Below are positions 1 through 7,407 of a stretch of 27,439 bases of DNA, in pieces. Location: assembly GCA_020849725.1 (NCBI GenBank), contig JADLAZ010000076.1, positions 1 through 27,439 of the forward strand. Direction: 5' to 3'. This DNA is from Chloroflexota bacterium (GTDB taxonomy: Bacteria; Chloroflexota; Chloroflexia; Thermomicrobiales; JADLAZ01). The notes beneath the pieces were generated by a model. It did no database searches and had not been told where the DNA came from. It was given only the letters and a program-made list of their open reading frames with translations. Made by a program: the position numbers and the translations under genes. Each line of letters starts with the position of its first letter. Positions within the stretch are counted from its first letter, which is position 1.

Positions 1-8
1 GTACCCAG

Positions 9-212
9 ATGGCCAAGTGCGAGCTTTCCGGCAAGAAGCGGTCGTTCGGCCACAACGTGAGCCATGCCAAGAACCGGACGAACCGGGACTGGCTGCCGAA
101 TGTCCACAAGAAGCGCGTGATGCTGGATGGGCAGGTCGAGCGCATCTACGTGTCAGCTCGTGCGCTGCGCACCCTGTACAAGGATGCCCGCATGGCCGCG
201 CGCCAGGGCTAG
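9..212 (+). CDS. rpmB: 50S ribosomal protein L28
   Basis: This 67-residue protein is ribosomal protein L28, a component of the large ribosomal subunit. The diagnostic stretch is GKKRSFGHNVSHAKNRT near the N terminus, followed by a basic centre and a VSARALRTLYK tail. The length is normal for L28. Only one Cys (residue 4) is present near the N terminus, so this is the type without a CxxC zinc knuckle. The ATG lies eight bases from the left edge, so its ribosome binding site cannot be seen. A strong hairpin plus T-rich tail follows within 40 bases, so the gene ends its transcript here. The downstream aminotransferase is convergent. Confidence 0.95.
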   Translation: MAKCELSGKKRSFGHNVSHAKNRTNRDWLPNVHKKRVMLDGQVERIYVSARALRTLYKDARMAARQG

Positions 213-250
213 CCAGCGCCGGCGCTCAGGCCATCACACTGCCAATGACG

Positions 251-283
251 ACCCGCCGCCGGTGCGCGGCGGGTTTGTTGTGT
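251..283 (+). terminator. Rho-independent terminator of rpmB
   Basis: A 9-bp perfect stem (251-259 with 266-274, GC-rich) encloses a 6-base loop. It is followed by the T-rich run TTGTTGTGT. It lies about 40 bases after the rpmB stop and points rightward. On the other strand no T-run follows the stem, so it probably serves rpmB and not the convergent aminotransferase. Confidence 0.8.
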
Positions 284-308
284 CCGGCGCCGGAGGCCAC
301 GCGCGCCG

Positions 309-1490
309 CTACGGCGCACTCGTCGGCGCCAGCGCGCGCAGTCGCGACAGGCGCTCGGCGGCTGCCGCCAGCGTCTCTGGACGCTTTGGAAAGGCAAACC
401 GGACCTTGCTGCGCCCGAACTGCTTGCGATGGTAGAACGAGGTGCCGGGCACGGCGGCCACGCCGACCTCCTCGATCATCCGGCGCACGAACGCGACATC
501 ATCGCCCAGCCCAAAGTCGCTGATGTCGGTCATCATGTAGTACGCGCCGGCGGGATGATAGACACGGAAGCCTGCCTCAGTCAGGATGGCGCTCATGCTG
601 GCGCGCTTTTCGGTGTAGCTCCGCAACAACTCGTCATAATAGCTGGCGGGGAGGTCGAGCGCGGTGACGGCGGCCGCCTGCAGCGGCGCTGGCGCACCGA
701 CGGTCAGGAAGTCGTGGACTTTGCGGATGGCAGTCGTGATCTCCGGCGCCGCGATGAGATAGCCGATCCGCCAGCCGGTGACTGAGTACGTCTTGCTCAG
801 GCCGGAGATGGTGATGGTGCGCTCGAACATGCCCGGCATCGTCGCCAGCGAGATGTGCTTCAGCCCATCGTAGACCATGTGCTCGTAGATCTCGTCGGTG
901 ATGGCCACGACGTTCCACTGCCGGCACAGTTCGGCGATCAGATCGAGTTCGTCGCGCGAGTAGACCTTGCCGGTCGGGTTGTGGGGCGTGTTGATGATGA
1001 TAGCGCGCGTGCGCGCATTAAAGGCGGCGCGCAACTCGTCCGGGTCGATCGACCAGTCTGGCTCGTGCAAGGTTACGTAGCGAGGCGCTGCGCCGGTCAG
1101 GACGGTGTCCGGGCCGTAGTTCTCGTAAAATGGTTCAAAGACGATCACTTCGTCGCCAGGATCGACGACGGCCATGATCGCCGCCATCATGCTCTCGGTC
1201 GCGCCGCAGGCGACGGTGATGTGGCGCTCGGGGTCAAGGTCCAACTCAACACAGCGCCGGTACTTGGCAGCGATGGCGTCGCGCAGCGGCTTGGCGCCCC
1301 AGGTAATGGCGTACTGGTTGATGTCGGCCTGGATGGCGGTGCAGGCCGCGTCCTTCAGCGCCAGCGGCGCGGGGAAATCGGGAAATCCCTGCGCCAGGTT
1401 GATGCCCTGATGGAGTTGGCACAGTCGAGTCATCTCGCGGATGACCGACTCGGTGAACAGACCTGGCTTGGTGGCGATGCGTGGCTGCAT
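309..1490 (-). CDS. Class I/II PLP-dependent aminotransferase (kynurenine/methionine aminotransferase-like)
   Basis: This 393-residue fold-type I aminotransferase transfers amino groups between an amino acid and a 2-oxo acid in the cytoplasm. The N-terminal INLAQGFPDFP resembles the kynurenine aminotransferase / YbdL methionine aminotransferase group. Visible motifs are the PLP-phosphate region ACGATES (~94-100), the NTPHNPTGKVYS segment (~167-178) with the Asn that contacts the PLP ring, Asp199-Glu200 in TDEIYEH, and the Schiff-base lysine K233 in SGLSKTYSVTGWRIGY. A C-terminal VRFAFPK segment carries the expected substrate carboxylate-binding Arg. The length is typical. The ATG is preceded by GGAGAGG at good spacing. 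The gene stands alone, so the exact substrate cannot be deduced from context. Confidence 0.88.
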   Translation of the reverse strand: MQPRIATKPGLFTESVIREMTRLCQLHQGINLAQGFPDFPAPLALKDAACTAIQADINQYAITWGAKPLRDAIAAKYRRCVELDLDPERHITVACGATESMMAAIMAVVDPGDEVIVFEPFYENYGPDTVLTGAAPRYVTLHEPDWSIDPDELRAAFNARTRAIIINTPHNPTGKVYSRDELDLIAELCRQWNVVAITDEIYEHMVYDGLKHISLATMPGMFERTITISGLSKTYSVTGWRIGYLIAAPEITTAIRKVHDFLTVGAPAPLQAAAVTALDLPASYYDELLRSYTEKRASMSAILTEAGFRVYHPAGAYYMMTDISDFGLGDDVAFVRRMIEEVGVAAVPGTSFYHRKQFGRSKVRFAFPKRPETLAAAAERLSRLRALAPTSAP

Positions 1491-1655
1491 CTGGCAGTCC
1501 TCTCCGCCGCGGCATGGTCGCGGTCTCGCCGCTAGCTTACACCATCGGTGCGCGGGAGGCGGCAGCTGGGTGCGCGCTGGGGCGTCCCTCCTGGGCGCGG
1601 CGCCCCGAGCGTGAGCTGGCTGGCCGGCGACAGCGAACAGAGGTAGAGTGCGCCC

Positions 1656-2477
1656 ATGGGCCGGTCAACGCGACCAGCAACGCACCGAGGCGCCATGGCT
1701 ATCGACTCCGACGGCGACACCACCCACCAGGCCGAGGGCGAGCGCATCCGCGCCGAGTATGCCGGTCGTCGACACGATCATCGCCTGGTGGCGCGCTACC
1801 AGTTCAGCATGCCCGGCCACCTCCTCCTGGTGCAGCAGCGCGAGCGGGCGCTTCTCGACTTGCTGCGGCGCTGCGGCTTTGCTGAGCGTCTCGGGGCGGC
1901 CGACGCCCTCGATGTCGGCTGCGGCAGCGGCGGCACGTTGCTAGACCTGGTGCGCTACGGCGCGCGGCCCGACCGACTCCATGGCGTCGACCTGGTGGCC
2001 GCTGACGTCGACCTGGCTCGGTCGCGGCTGCCCCACGCCGATCTGCGCTGCGCCGACGCCGCGGCACTGCCCTTCGCCGACGCCAGCTTCGACCTCGTGA
2101 CCCAGGTGCTGGTCCTGAGTACGATCCTGGACCCGGTAGTGCGGGAGCGCGTTGCCGCTGAAATGCTGAGGGTGGTGCGGCCAGACGGCCTCATCGTCTC
2201 CTATGACCTGCGCTGGCCCAGTCCCGGCAATGCTGGCGTGCGCCCGATTCGCCGCGCCGATCTGCGCCGCCTGTTCCCCAGCACGACCATCGCCGCCCGG
2301 TCGCTGACGCTAGCGCCGCCCATCAGCCGGCGGCTGGCGCGGCGGGCCTGGTGGCTGGCGGCGCTGCTGTCCGGCCTACCTCTGCTGCACAGCCACCTGC
2401 TCGCTGGAATTCGCCCGCTGCTCGCACCACCGCCACCTGGCCCGGCGTCAAGCCACGCTGGAGAACCGGCGCGCTGA
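1656..2477 (+). CDS. Class I SAM-dependent methyltransferase
   Basis: This predicted soluble or peripheral methyltransferase has up to 273 residues. The SAM-binding motif I is LDVGCGSGGTLLDL, followed by an acidic motif (GVDLV), an ADAAALPFADASFDLV segment and a post-motif LRVVRPDGLIVSYDLRWP, in the order of the Methyltransf_11 family. The C-terminal ~70 residues are rich in Trp, Leu and Arg (RRLARRAWWLAALLSGLPLL) and could touch membrane; the acceptor is unknown. Two starts are possible: ATG 1656 behind AGAGG, and ATG 1695 behind GAGG. The latter begins MAIDSDGD and gives 260 residues. The 3' end overlaps the convergent flavoprotein oxidase by 30 bases, so the two mRNAs are complementary at their ends. 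Confidence 0.82.
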   Translation: MGRSTRPATHRGAMAIDSDGDTTHQAEGERIRAEYAGRRHDHRLVARYQFSMPGHLLLVQQRERALLDLLRRCGFAERLGAADALDVGCGSGGTLLDLVRYGARPDRLHGVDLVAADVDLARSRLPHADLRCADAAALPFADASFDLVTQVLVLSTILDPVVRERVAAEMLRVVRPDGLIVSYDLRWPSPGNAGVRPIRRADLRRLFPSTTIAARSLTLAPPISRRLARRAWWLAALLSGLPLLHSHLLAGIRPLLAPPPPGPASSHAGEPAR

Positions 2478-3584
2478 CAGGAAGTCGATCGGGTGCCGCG
2501 ACGTCTCGTCAATGGCAAGGTCGGCCATGATCTCGCCGACCACGCCGGCGAACTTGAAGCCGTGCCCGGAGAAACCGCAGGCGTAGGCAATCTGCGGATA
2601 GGTCGGGTGACGGTCGATGACGAAGTGATGGTCGGGCGTGAGCGTGTACAGGCAGGTGAGCGTGTGCAAGACCCTGCCGGCTGCGCCCGGCATCATCTGG
2701 TCCAGAACCTGGCGCAGCGCCGCGATGTCGCCGTCCGACACCGTGCGGCGCGCCGTCTCCGGCGTGCAGACCTCGCCGGCGTCGTGCCGACCGATCTTGA
2801 CGCCCTGACCGGGCAGCAGGGGCATGCCGTAATAGTCGCCGATCGGCAGCCGCATACCGAAGATCGGACAATGCTCCGGCCAGAAGCGCTCCGGGTCGGT
2901 GGGCGCGAAGTGGACATTGACCATGCGCGTCACGGTCAGCGGAATGCCCAGGTCACTCAGGACCGAGCCGGACCACGGCCCGGCGGTGATGATCAGGCGC
3001 TCGGCGCGATAGGCGCCCGCGCCGGTCGTGACCTGGACGCCAGCGCCGTCAGCGGCCCAACCGTGAGCCGGCTCGTGGAAGCGCAAGTCCGCACCATGTC
3101 GCACCGCCAGGTCGCGGTGCGCGCGCCCGGCGGCTTCGGGCGCCAGGATGCCGGAGTTCGGCTGAAAGACCGTCACCATGCCGTCTGGCACTCGAAAGGC
3201 GGGGAAGCGCCGTTCGGTCTCGGCCGGCGACAGTACCTCGCACGGCACGCCCCAGGCGCGACCGCTGGCCAGCACGCCCTGAATCGATTCGTGGTCGGCC
3301 GGACCGATCGCCACTCCCCCGGTGACCCGCAGGAGCGGCTGACCCGACTCGACCTCCAGCTCGCGCCACAGCGCGTAGGCGCGCTGGATTAGCGGCATGT
3401 ACTGCGGGCTTTCCGAGTACGCTTCGCGAATGATGCGCGTGCGGCCGTGTGACGAGCCGTTGGCGTGGCCCGGCCCGAACGCCTCCAGGCCAAGCACGCG
3501 CTGGCCGCGCCGGGCCAGGTGGTAAGCGGCGGCGCTGCCCATGCCGCCCAGCCCCAGGACGATCGCATCGTACTGCTCGCTCAT
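2448..3584 (-). CDS. FAD-dependent monomeric sarcosine oxidase / N-methyltryptophan oxidase family protein
   Basis: This 378-residue flavoprotein is expected to oxidise a secondary N-methylated (or cyclic) amine with O2, releasing H2O2. The dinucleotide-binding motif GLGGMGSAAAYHLARRG is at residues 11-27. The signature SSHGRTRIIR (44-53) is the flavin-contact loop of the MSOX/SolA family. C311 in TCLYTLTPDHHFVID matches the cysteine that carries the covalent 8-alpha-S-cysteinyl flavin. K263 in GVKIGRH matches the lysine needed for oxygen activation. The C-terminal CGFSGHGFKFAG closes the domain. The start at 3584 is set by GGAGGTG with 6-base spacing; the open frame runs further upstream but that part has no family similarity. 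It lies 85 bases downstream of the PfkB-like gene on the same strand, possibly one operon. The substrate is not deducible. Confidence 0.87.
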   Translation of the reverse strand: MSEQYDAIVLGLGGMGSAAAYHLARRGQRVLGLEAFGPGHANGSSHGRTRIIREAYSESPQYMPLIQRAYALWRELEVESGQPLLRVTGGVAIGPADHESIQGVLASGRAWGVPCEVLSPAETERRFPAFRVPDGMVTVFQPNSGILAPEAAGRAHRDLAVRHGADLRFHEPAHGWAADGAGVQVTTGAGAYRAERLIITAGPWSGSVLSDLGIPLTVTRMVNVHFAPTDPERFWPEHCPIFGMRLPIGDYYGMPLLPGQGVKIGRHDAGEVCTPETARRTVSDGDIAALRQVLDQMMPGAAGRVLHTLTCLYTLTPDHHFVIDRHPTYPQIAYACGFSGHGFKFAGVVGEIMADLAIDETSRHPIDFLSARRFSSVA

Positions 3585-3590
3585 GCTCGC

Positions 3591-3597
3591 CACCTCC
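3591..3597 (-). promoter_or_regulatory. Ribosome binding site that fixes the oxidase start
   Basis: GGAGGTG is read on the minus strand, six bases ahead of ATG 3584. It decides for this start over the much longer open frame reaching 3848, whose extra 88 residues are low-complexity and unlike the family. Confidence 0.8.
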
Positions 3598-3669
3598 AGC
3601 GTTCTGCCCGCGCCGCGCCGCGATGACAGCGCGTAGGTTGCCCCCGAGCCAACCGGCATGGCTGGGTGT

Positions 3670-4593
3670 CTAGCGCCGCGTGATCTGAGCGCGCACCCAG
3701 GCGAGCCGGCGTTCCGCCTCAGCGCGCGTTGTTGGCGTGAGACGCGGCACGCCCCGGCTCTCGACAGTGAAGCTGGCGCTGACCGCGGCCATCGCGGCGG
3801 CCTCCGCCACCGGTACACCCCGGCCCAGGCCGACGAGAAAACCGCCACCGTAGGCGTTGCCGGCCCCGGTCGTATCGATCACGGACACAGGCATTGCCGG
3901 CACGTGCCAGGTCGCCCCGTCGCTGCGTCCGACGAGTGAGCCGTGCGCTCCCATGCGGATAGCCACCAGCGGCGCACCCCAACGGAGCATGGTCGCCAGC
4001 GCCGTCGGCGCATCGGGAGCGCCGGTCATCTGGCAGGCCAGCTCGTCATCAGGGCAGACTAGATCGGCCAGCGGCAGCGCAACGCGCAGCCCTCCGGGTG
4101 GACTGCGATCGACCAACCAGGAAGGTTCCCAGACGAGGCGCAGCGCCGGCGCCGCCGTCCGCAGCCGTGCCAGCAGATCGGGCGCTTCCTCGGGCGCCGG
4201 GCTCCAGTAGAGGTGCGCGCCACGGGCGCTGAGGTAGTCGGCCGGGATGAGATCGAACGGCGGCGAGTCGCGAATGAAGGCGTCGGCGCTGCTGCGGAAG
4301 ACGATCGACCGCCGGCCATCGGCCTCGATCAGTTGCCAGGCTCGCGGCATCGCCCGGCCGGCGCGGCATTCGATGCCGCGCTGATCGACGGCCATCTCGG
4401 TCAGCGCCGTGGCGTGATGCGCGGGAAATGCCTCGCCGACAACGGCGACAACGCCGAGGCGATCGCTCCAGACGCGCATGCCGGCCAGCGCATGCACCGA
4501 CGCGCCGCCAAGCGCATCCATTACCGTGCGCCCATCCCATAGCACGATGTCGTCGATCACCACATTGCCAAAGGCGAAATAGTCGAGTGTCAT
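3670..4593 (-). CDS. PfkB-family (ribokinase-like) carbohydrate kinase homologue, catalytic Asp replaced by Asn
   Basis: This 307-residue protein has the ribokinase/PfkB fold: an N-terminal YFAFGNVVIDDIV strand, the GG motif DALGGASVHALAG (~27-39), and the C-terminal anion-hole motif as DTTGAGNAYGGGF (~240-252). In active PfkB kinases the last motif is GAGD, and that Asp is the catalytic base that deprotonates the sugar hydroxyl. Here codon 3858-3856 is AAC, so the residue is Asn246. The protein may be slow, non-catalytic, or use another base. The ATG at 4593 follows AAGG; an upstream TTG at 4629 would add 12 residues. The gene is divergent from the ABC sugar importer, so a role with the imported substrate is plausible but inferred. 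Confidence 0.82.
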   Translation of the reverse strand: MTLDYFAFGNVVIDDIVLWDGRTVMDALGGASVHALAGMRVWSDRLGVVAVVGEAFPAHHATALTEMAVDQRGIECRAGRAMPRAWQLIEADGRRSIVFRSSADAFIRDSPPFDLIPADYLSARGAHLYWSPAPEEAPDLLARLRTAAPALRLVWEPSWLVDRSPPGGLRVALPLADLVCPDDELACQMTGAPDAPTALATMLRWGAPLVAIRMGAHGSLVGRSDGATWHVPAMPVSVIDTTGAGNAYGGGFLVGLGRGVPVAEAAAMAAVSASFTVESRGVPRLTPTTRAEAERRLAWVRAQITRR

Positions 4594-4671
4594 CACTACC
4601 TTGGTACCAGCGCCGGCCGCTGGCGTCAACCCACGGCGACCGTCGTGGCGCCGTGTCGCCCCAAAGCTTGC

Positions 4672-4699
4672 TTGACAATTCCGTGACCGGGGTTAGAAT
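4672..4699 (+). promoter_or_regulatory. Sigma70-like promoter for the ABC importer operon
   Basis: A perfect -35 TTGACA (4672-4677) and a -10 TAGAAT (4694-4699, five of six consensus bases) are separated by 16 bases. It points toward the binding-protein gene and leaves a leader of about 170 bases. A weaker second candidate lies downstream: TTGCAC 4744-4749 and TATGGC 4766-4771, also with 16 bases between. The divergent PfkB-like gene starts only 78 bases to the left, so regulation may be shared. Confidence 0.75.
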
Positions 4700-4864
4700 G
4701 AGTCCAAACTGATTAGACGAGCACACGACCTATGACTACTGTATTGCACGCATTCGATGTTGTGCTATGGCGCGGGTCATTCCCGTCGCTAGGACATTGG
4801 TCGCCGTATCGTCATTCGGTTCGGAGCGATGGTTGTTCTCACAGCAGCGGCTGATGCGAGCCGT

Positions 4865-4870
4865 GGGAGG
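4865..4870 (+). promoter_or_regulatory. Ribosome binding site that fixes the binding-protein start
   Basis: GGGAGG lies nine bases before ATG 4880. It favours this start over an in-frame ATG at 4829, and it places the twin-arginine motif close to the N terminus, as expected. Confidence 0.75.
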
Positions 4871-4879
4871 CGATGCCAC

Positions 4880-6403
4880 ATGGTCGTGGATGCGAGCCTG
4901 TCGTCGGTGTCTCGTCGTCGATTCCTGGGTGGCATGGGACTGGTGGCCGGCATGACCGCGCTGGCGGCGTGCGGTGCGCCGGGTGCGGGAGAAAAGCCGG
5001 CGGCGCCGGCGGCCAAGCCGACTGAGGCGCCGAAGCCGGCCGCTACGACGGCACCGGCGGCCGCGCCGACCACGGCCCCGGCCGGGGCGCCGACAGCAGC
5101 CGGCAAACCGTCTGAGCCGACCAAGCCCGCTGCGGCGGCGCCGACGACCGCGCCGGCGGCCGCTGCCAAACCGACGCCAGACCTGACGATCATTACCGGT
5201 AAGTTCAACATCTGGTTCGCGGCCAACTGGAACATCGTCACCGACGAGGCCGTCGGCAACGTGTTTGTCGAGTGGGGCAAGCAGAACAACATTCCAGTCG
5301 AGTGGCAGTCGATCCCCGGCTCACCGCTGATCCTGCAGAAGGAGTCGGCGGCGGTCGCGGCCGGCCAGCCGCCGGAGGTCGACAACAACAATCGTGTCTA
5401 CTGGTACAGCCAGGGTGAGATGGCTGATGTCAAGGCGCTGGTGACAAAGTACAAGGACACGGCCGGCGGCATGTTCCCGATCGCCATCAGCTCCCAGACG
5501 ATGTCGGACGGCGCCGTCGTCGGCGCGCCCTACGCCGTCGACTGCTGGCCGGTCCACTGGCGCATGGATCTCATTGGCGCCAAGACGGGTGGCAAGCCCT
5601 TCGCGACCTGGGACGAGGTGCTGTCGCTCGGCCCGTCGATCCAGACTCCGCCGCGCAACAACTTGCTGGCCTTCTGCCTCGGCCACGAGGGCGACCACGT
5701 CAACAGCATCATGAGTCTGCTGTGGTCGTACGGCGGGCGGCTGGCCAAGGAGAACGGGGAGCCGGACATCATCAACCCAGCGAACAAGGCCGGCATCGAG
5801 ATGATCGTCAAGCTGTGGGAGGCCAAGCTGATCCTGCCCGACAGCTTTGCCCAGACGGTCACGTCGTGGAACAACGAGAGCTACCAGAAGGGCCGTGCCC
5901 TGGCGACCAACAACCCGGCGACGATCATGGGCTGGCTGCTGGTCAACGACAAGGAGCTGGCCGACAAGACCGGCCTGGCGCCGACACCGAAGGGACCCGG
6001 CGGCTCGTTCGCCGAGGGCGCGGCGATTGGCTTCAACTACTTCAAGAAGGCCAAACTGGCGGAAAAGGCGCCGTCGGCGCTCGAGTACCTGCTGCAGCCG
6101 GCGAACTTGCTCAAGATCAGCAAGTCGGTCGAAGGTCGGTTCGTGCCGGTCTACCGCGACCACGCCAAGGGCGACTTCTGGGAGAAGAGCAAGTTCGCCG
6201 AGATGAAGAACATCGCCGAGACCGGGCGCATCCGCGAGTACCCGGCCGGGCCGCAGCCGTGGATGGCCGAGATCACCGACGCCAAGTATACGCTGTCGGA
6301 CATGATGAACAAGATCATCAACGAGAAGATGGCGATCGAGGCGGCCCAGGACTGGGCGCAAAAAGACCTGATGGCCTCGCACGCCAAGTTCGCCAAGAAG
6401 TAG
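4880..6403 (+). CDS. ABC transporter extracellular solute-binding protein (Tat-exported lipoprotein, family 1)
   Basis: This 507-residue binding protein captures a solute, probably a carbohydrate, outside the cell for the two permeases encoded next. The signal has a twin-arginine motif SRRRFLGG (residues 11-18), a hydrophobic stretch, and the lipobox LAAC with lipidated C31. So it is exported folded by Tat and anchored as a lipoprotein. Residues 32-101 are a low-complexity Ala/Pro/Thr/Lys spacer holding the receptor away from the membrane, a style frequent in Chloroflexota. The remaining ~400 residues look like SBP_bac_1 (for example IWFAANWNI, AAVAAGQPPEV, GAPYAVDCWPVHWRMDLIG, PFATWDEVLSLG). 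The permease genes are 64 bases downstream, after a hairpin. The exact ligand cannot be read from sequence. Confidence 0.9.
   Translation: MVVDASLSSVSRRRFLGGMGLVAGMTALAACGAPGAGEKPAAPAAKPTEAPKPAATTAPAAAPTTAPAGAPTAAGKPSEPTKPAAAAPTTAPAAAAKPTPDLTIITGKFNIWFAANWNIVTDEAVGNVFVEWGKQNNIPVEWQSIPGSPLILQKESAAVAAGQPPEVDNNNRVYWYSQGEMADVKALVTKYKDTAGGMFPIAISSQTMSDGAVVGAPYAVDCWPVHWRMDLIGAKTGGKPFATWDEVLSLGPSIQTPPRNNLLAFCLGHEGDHVNSIMSLLWSYGGRLAKENGEPDIINPANKAGIEMIVKLWEAKLILPDSFAQTVTSWNNESYQKGRALATNNPATIMGWLLVNDKELADKTGLAPTPKGPGGSFAEGAAIGFNYFKKAKLAEKAPSALEYLLQPANLLKISKSVEGRFVPVYRDHAKGDFWEKSKFAEMKNIAETGRIREYPAGPQPWMAEITDAKYTLSDMMNKIINEKMAIEAAQDWAQKDLMASHAKFAKK
4973..5182 (+). repeat. Low-complexity Ala/Pro/Thr linker-coding repeat region
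   Basis: About 70 codons made almost only of Ala, Pro, Thr, Lys and Gly, with repeated modules such as APTTAPA and KPTEAPKPAA. At DNA level this is a run of imperfect GC-rich repeats within the binding-protein gene. Its length would be expected to vary between strains by slippage. Confidence 0.8.
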
Positions 6404-6423
6404 GCGAGCCTAGCCGTCCACAG

Positions 6424-6454
6424 TCGCCGGTGGCCGCTTCCTGGCCGCCGGCGA
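6424..6454 (+). promoter_or_regulatory. Intercistronic stem-loop between binding-protein and permease genes
   Basis: Arms 6424-6435 and 6443-6454 form a 12-bp GC-rich stem with one G-U pair and a 7-base loop. No T-run follows, and the permease ribosome binding site begins directly after it. This position is typical of mRNA-stabilising or attenuating hairpins that give more binding protein than permease. Confidence 0.6.
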
Positions 6455-6467
6455 TGGAGGGTTCCCC

Positions 6468-7403
6468 GTGGCAGAGGCGCAAGCGACTTACAGCGAACCC
6501 GTGAATCCTGTCCGCACCACGGCCGCGCGCCGCTGGCTCGGCAGGGACTGGGCGCTGGGCTGGCTGCTAGTCGGGCCGGTCTTCCTGATCGTCGTGGCGT
6601 TGCTGGTGTATCCGTTCTTCGACGCGATCGCGCTCAGCTTTCAGGACCGCTTCATCGGCAAGCCTGGCACCTGGGTCGGGCTGCAGAACTATATCGACTT
6701 CTTCACGAACCCGAACTCGCTCTTCCTGCGCGCGGCCTGGAACACGCTGGTGTTCACCGGCGGCGCCATCGCCGGCAAGTTCATCATCGGCATGGCCATG
6801 GCCTGCACCCTCAACCAGGACTTGCCGCTGCGCAACATCTGGCGCGGGCTGATGTTCCTGCCCTGGGCGGTGCCGGCCGTCGTCACTGCCTACGCCTGGC
6901 GCTTCCTGTTCGACACGTCCGGCCCGATCAACGGCATGATCGCCCAGTTCCAATTGCGCGACGACTACATCTACTTCTTCAACGATGCCCGCATGGCCAT
7001 GTTTGCGTTGCTGGTCGTTGTCATCTGGTCCGGCACGCCATTCTGGACGATGAATTTCCTGGCCGGCATGCAGGCCATCTCCAACGAGTTGTACGAGGCG
7101 GCCGAGATCGACGGCGCCGGCGTCCTGCAGCGCTTCCGCTACATCACGCTGCCGGGCCTGAAGCATGTGATGCTGGTGACGGCGCTCCTGTCGACGATCT
7201 GGACATCGGCCAACCTCACCCAGATCTTCGTCCTCACCGGCGGAGGACCGAACTACGCGACGACGACGCTGCCGCTGCTGTCCTACATGGTGGCCATACC
7301 GGGCACGCAGCTTGGCGCGGGCGCGGCCATTTCGATGATGATGATGCCGGCCTACATCATCCTGGTCTACTTCCTCACGCGCGAGATGCTGCGGCAGGAG
7401 TAA
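6468..7403 (+). CDS. ABC sugar transporter permease (MalF/UgpA type)
   Basis: This 311-residue integral membrane protein forms one half of the import channel. About six transmembrane helices are visible, the first at ~29-50 (WALGWLLVGPVFLIVVALL) and the last near the C terminus (SMMMMPAYIILVYFLT). The cytoplasmic EAA loop that docks on the ATPase is at ~209-231 (YEAAEIDGAGVLQRF, then LPG). Translation starts at GTG 6468, behind GGAGGG with 6-base spacing. Its stop is 4 bases before the next permease start, so the two are translated together. No ATP-binding subunit gene follows; as in many sugar importers, a shared ATPase encoded elsewhere is likely. Confidence 0.9.
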   Translation: MAEAQATYSEPVNPVRTTAARRWLGRDWALGWLLVGPVFLIVVALLVYPFFDAIALSFQDRFIGKPGTWVGLQNYIDFFTNPNSLFLRAAWNTLVFTGGAIAGKFIIGMAMACTLNQDLPLRNIWRGLMFLPWAVPAVVTAYAWRFLFDTSGPINGMIAQFQLRDDYIYFFNDARMAMFALLVVVIWSGTPFWTMNFLAGMQAISNELYEAAEIDGAGVLQRFRYITLPGLKHVMLVTALLSTIWTSANLTQIFVLTGGGPNYATTTLPLLSYMVAIPGTQLGAGAAISMMMMPAYIILVYFLTREMLRQE

Positions 7404-7407
7404 CGAC

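Noticed and set aside
3585..3848. N-terminal extension of the oxidase reading frame
   Set aside because: Low-complexity Arg/Ala/Gly sequence unlike the family; a GGAGGTG site immediately precedes ATG 3584.
4744..4771. Possible operator palindrome GCAC...GTGC in the importer leader
   Set aside because: Only 4-5 bases pair in each half; too short to support as a regulator site, so mentioned only as part of a weak second promoter.
5321..6382. Long open frame opposite the binding-protein gene
   Set aside because: A GC-rich antisense shadow with Arg/Leu/Val-biased composition and no recognisable motif.
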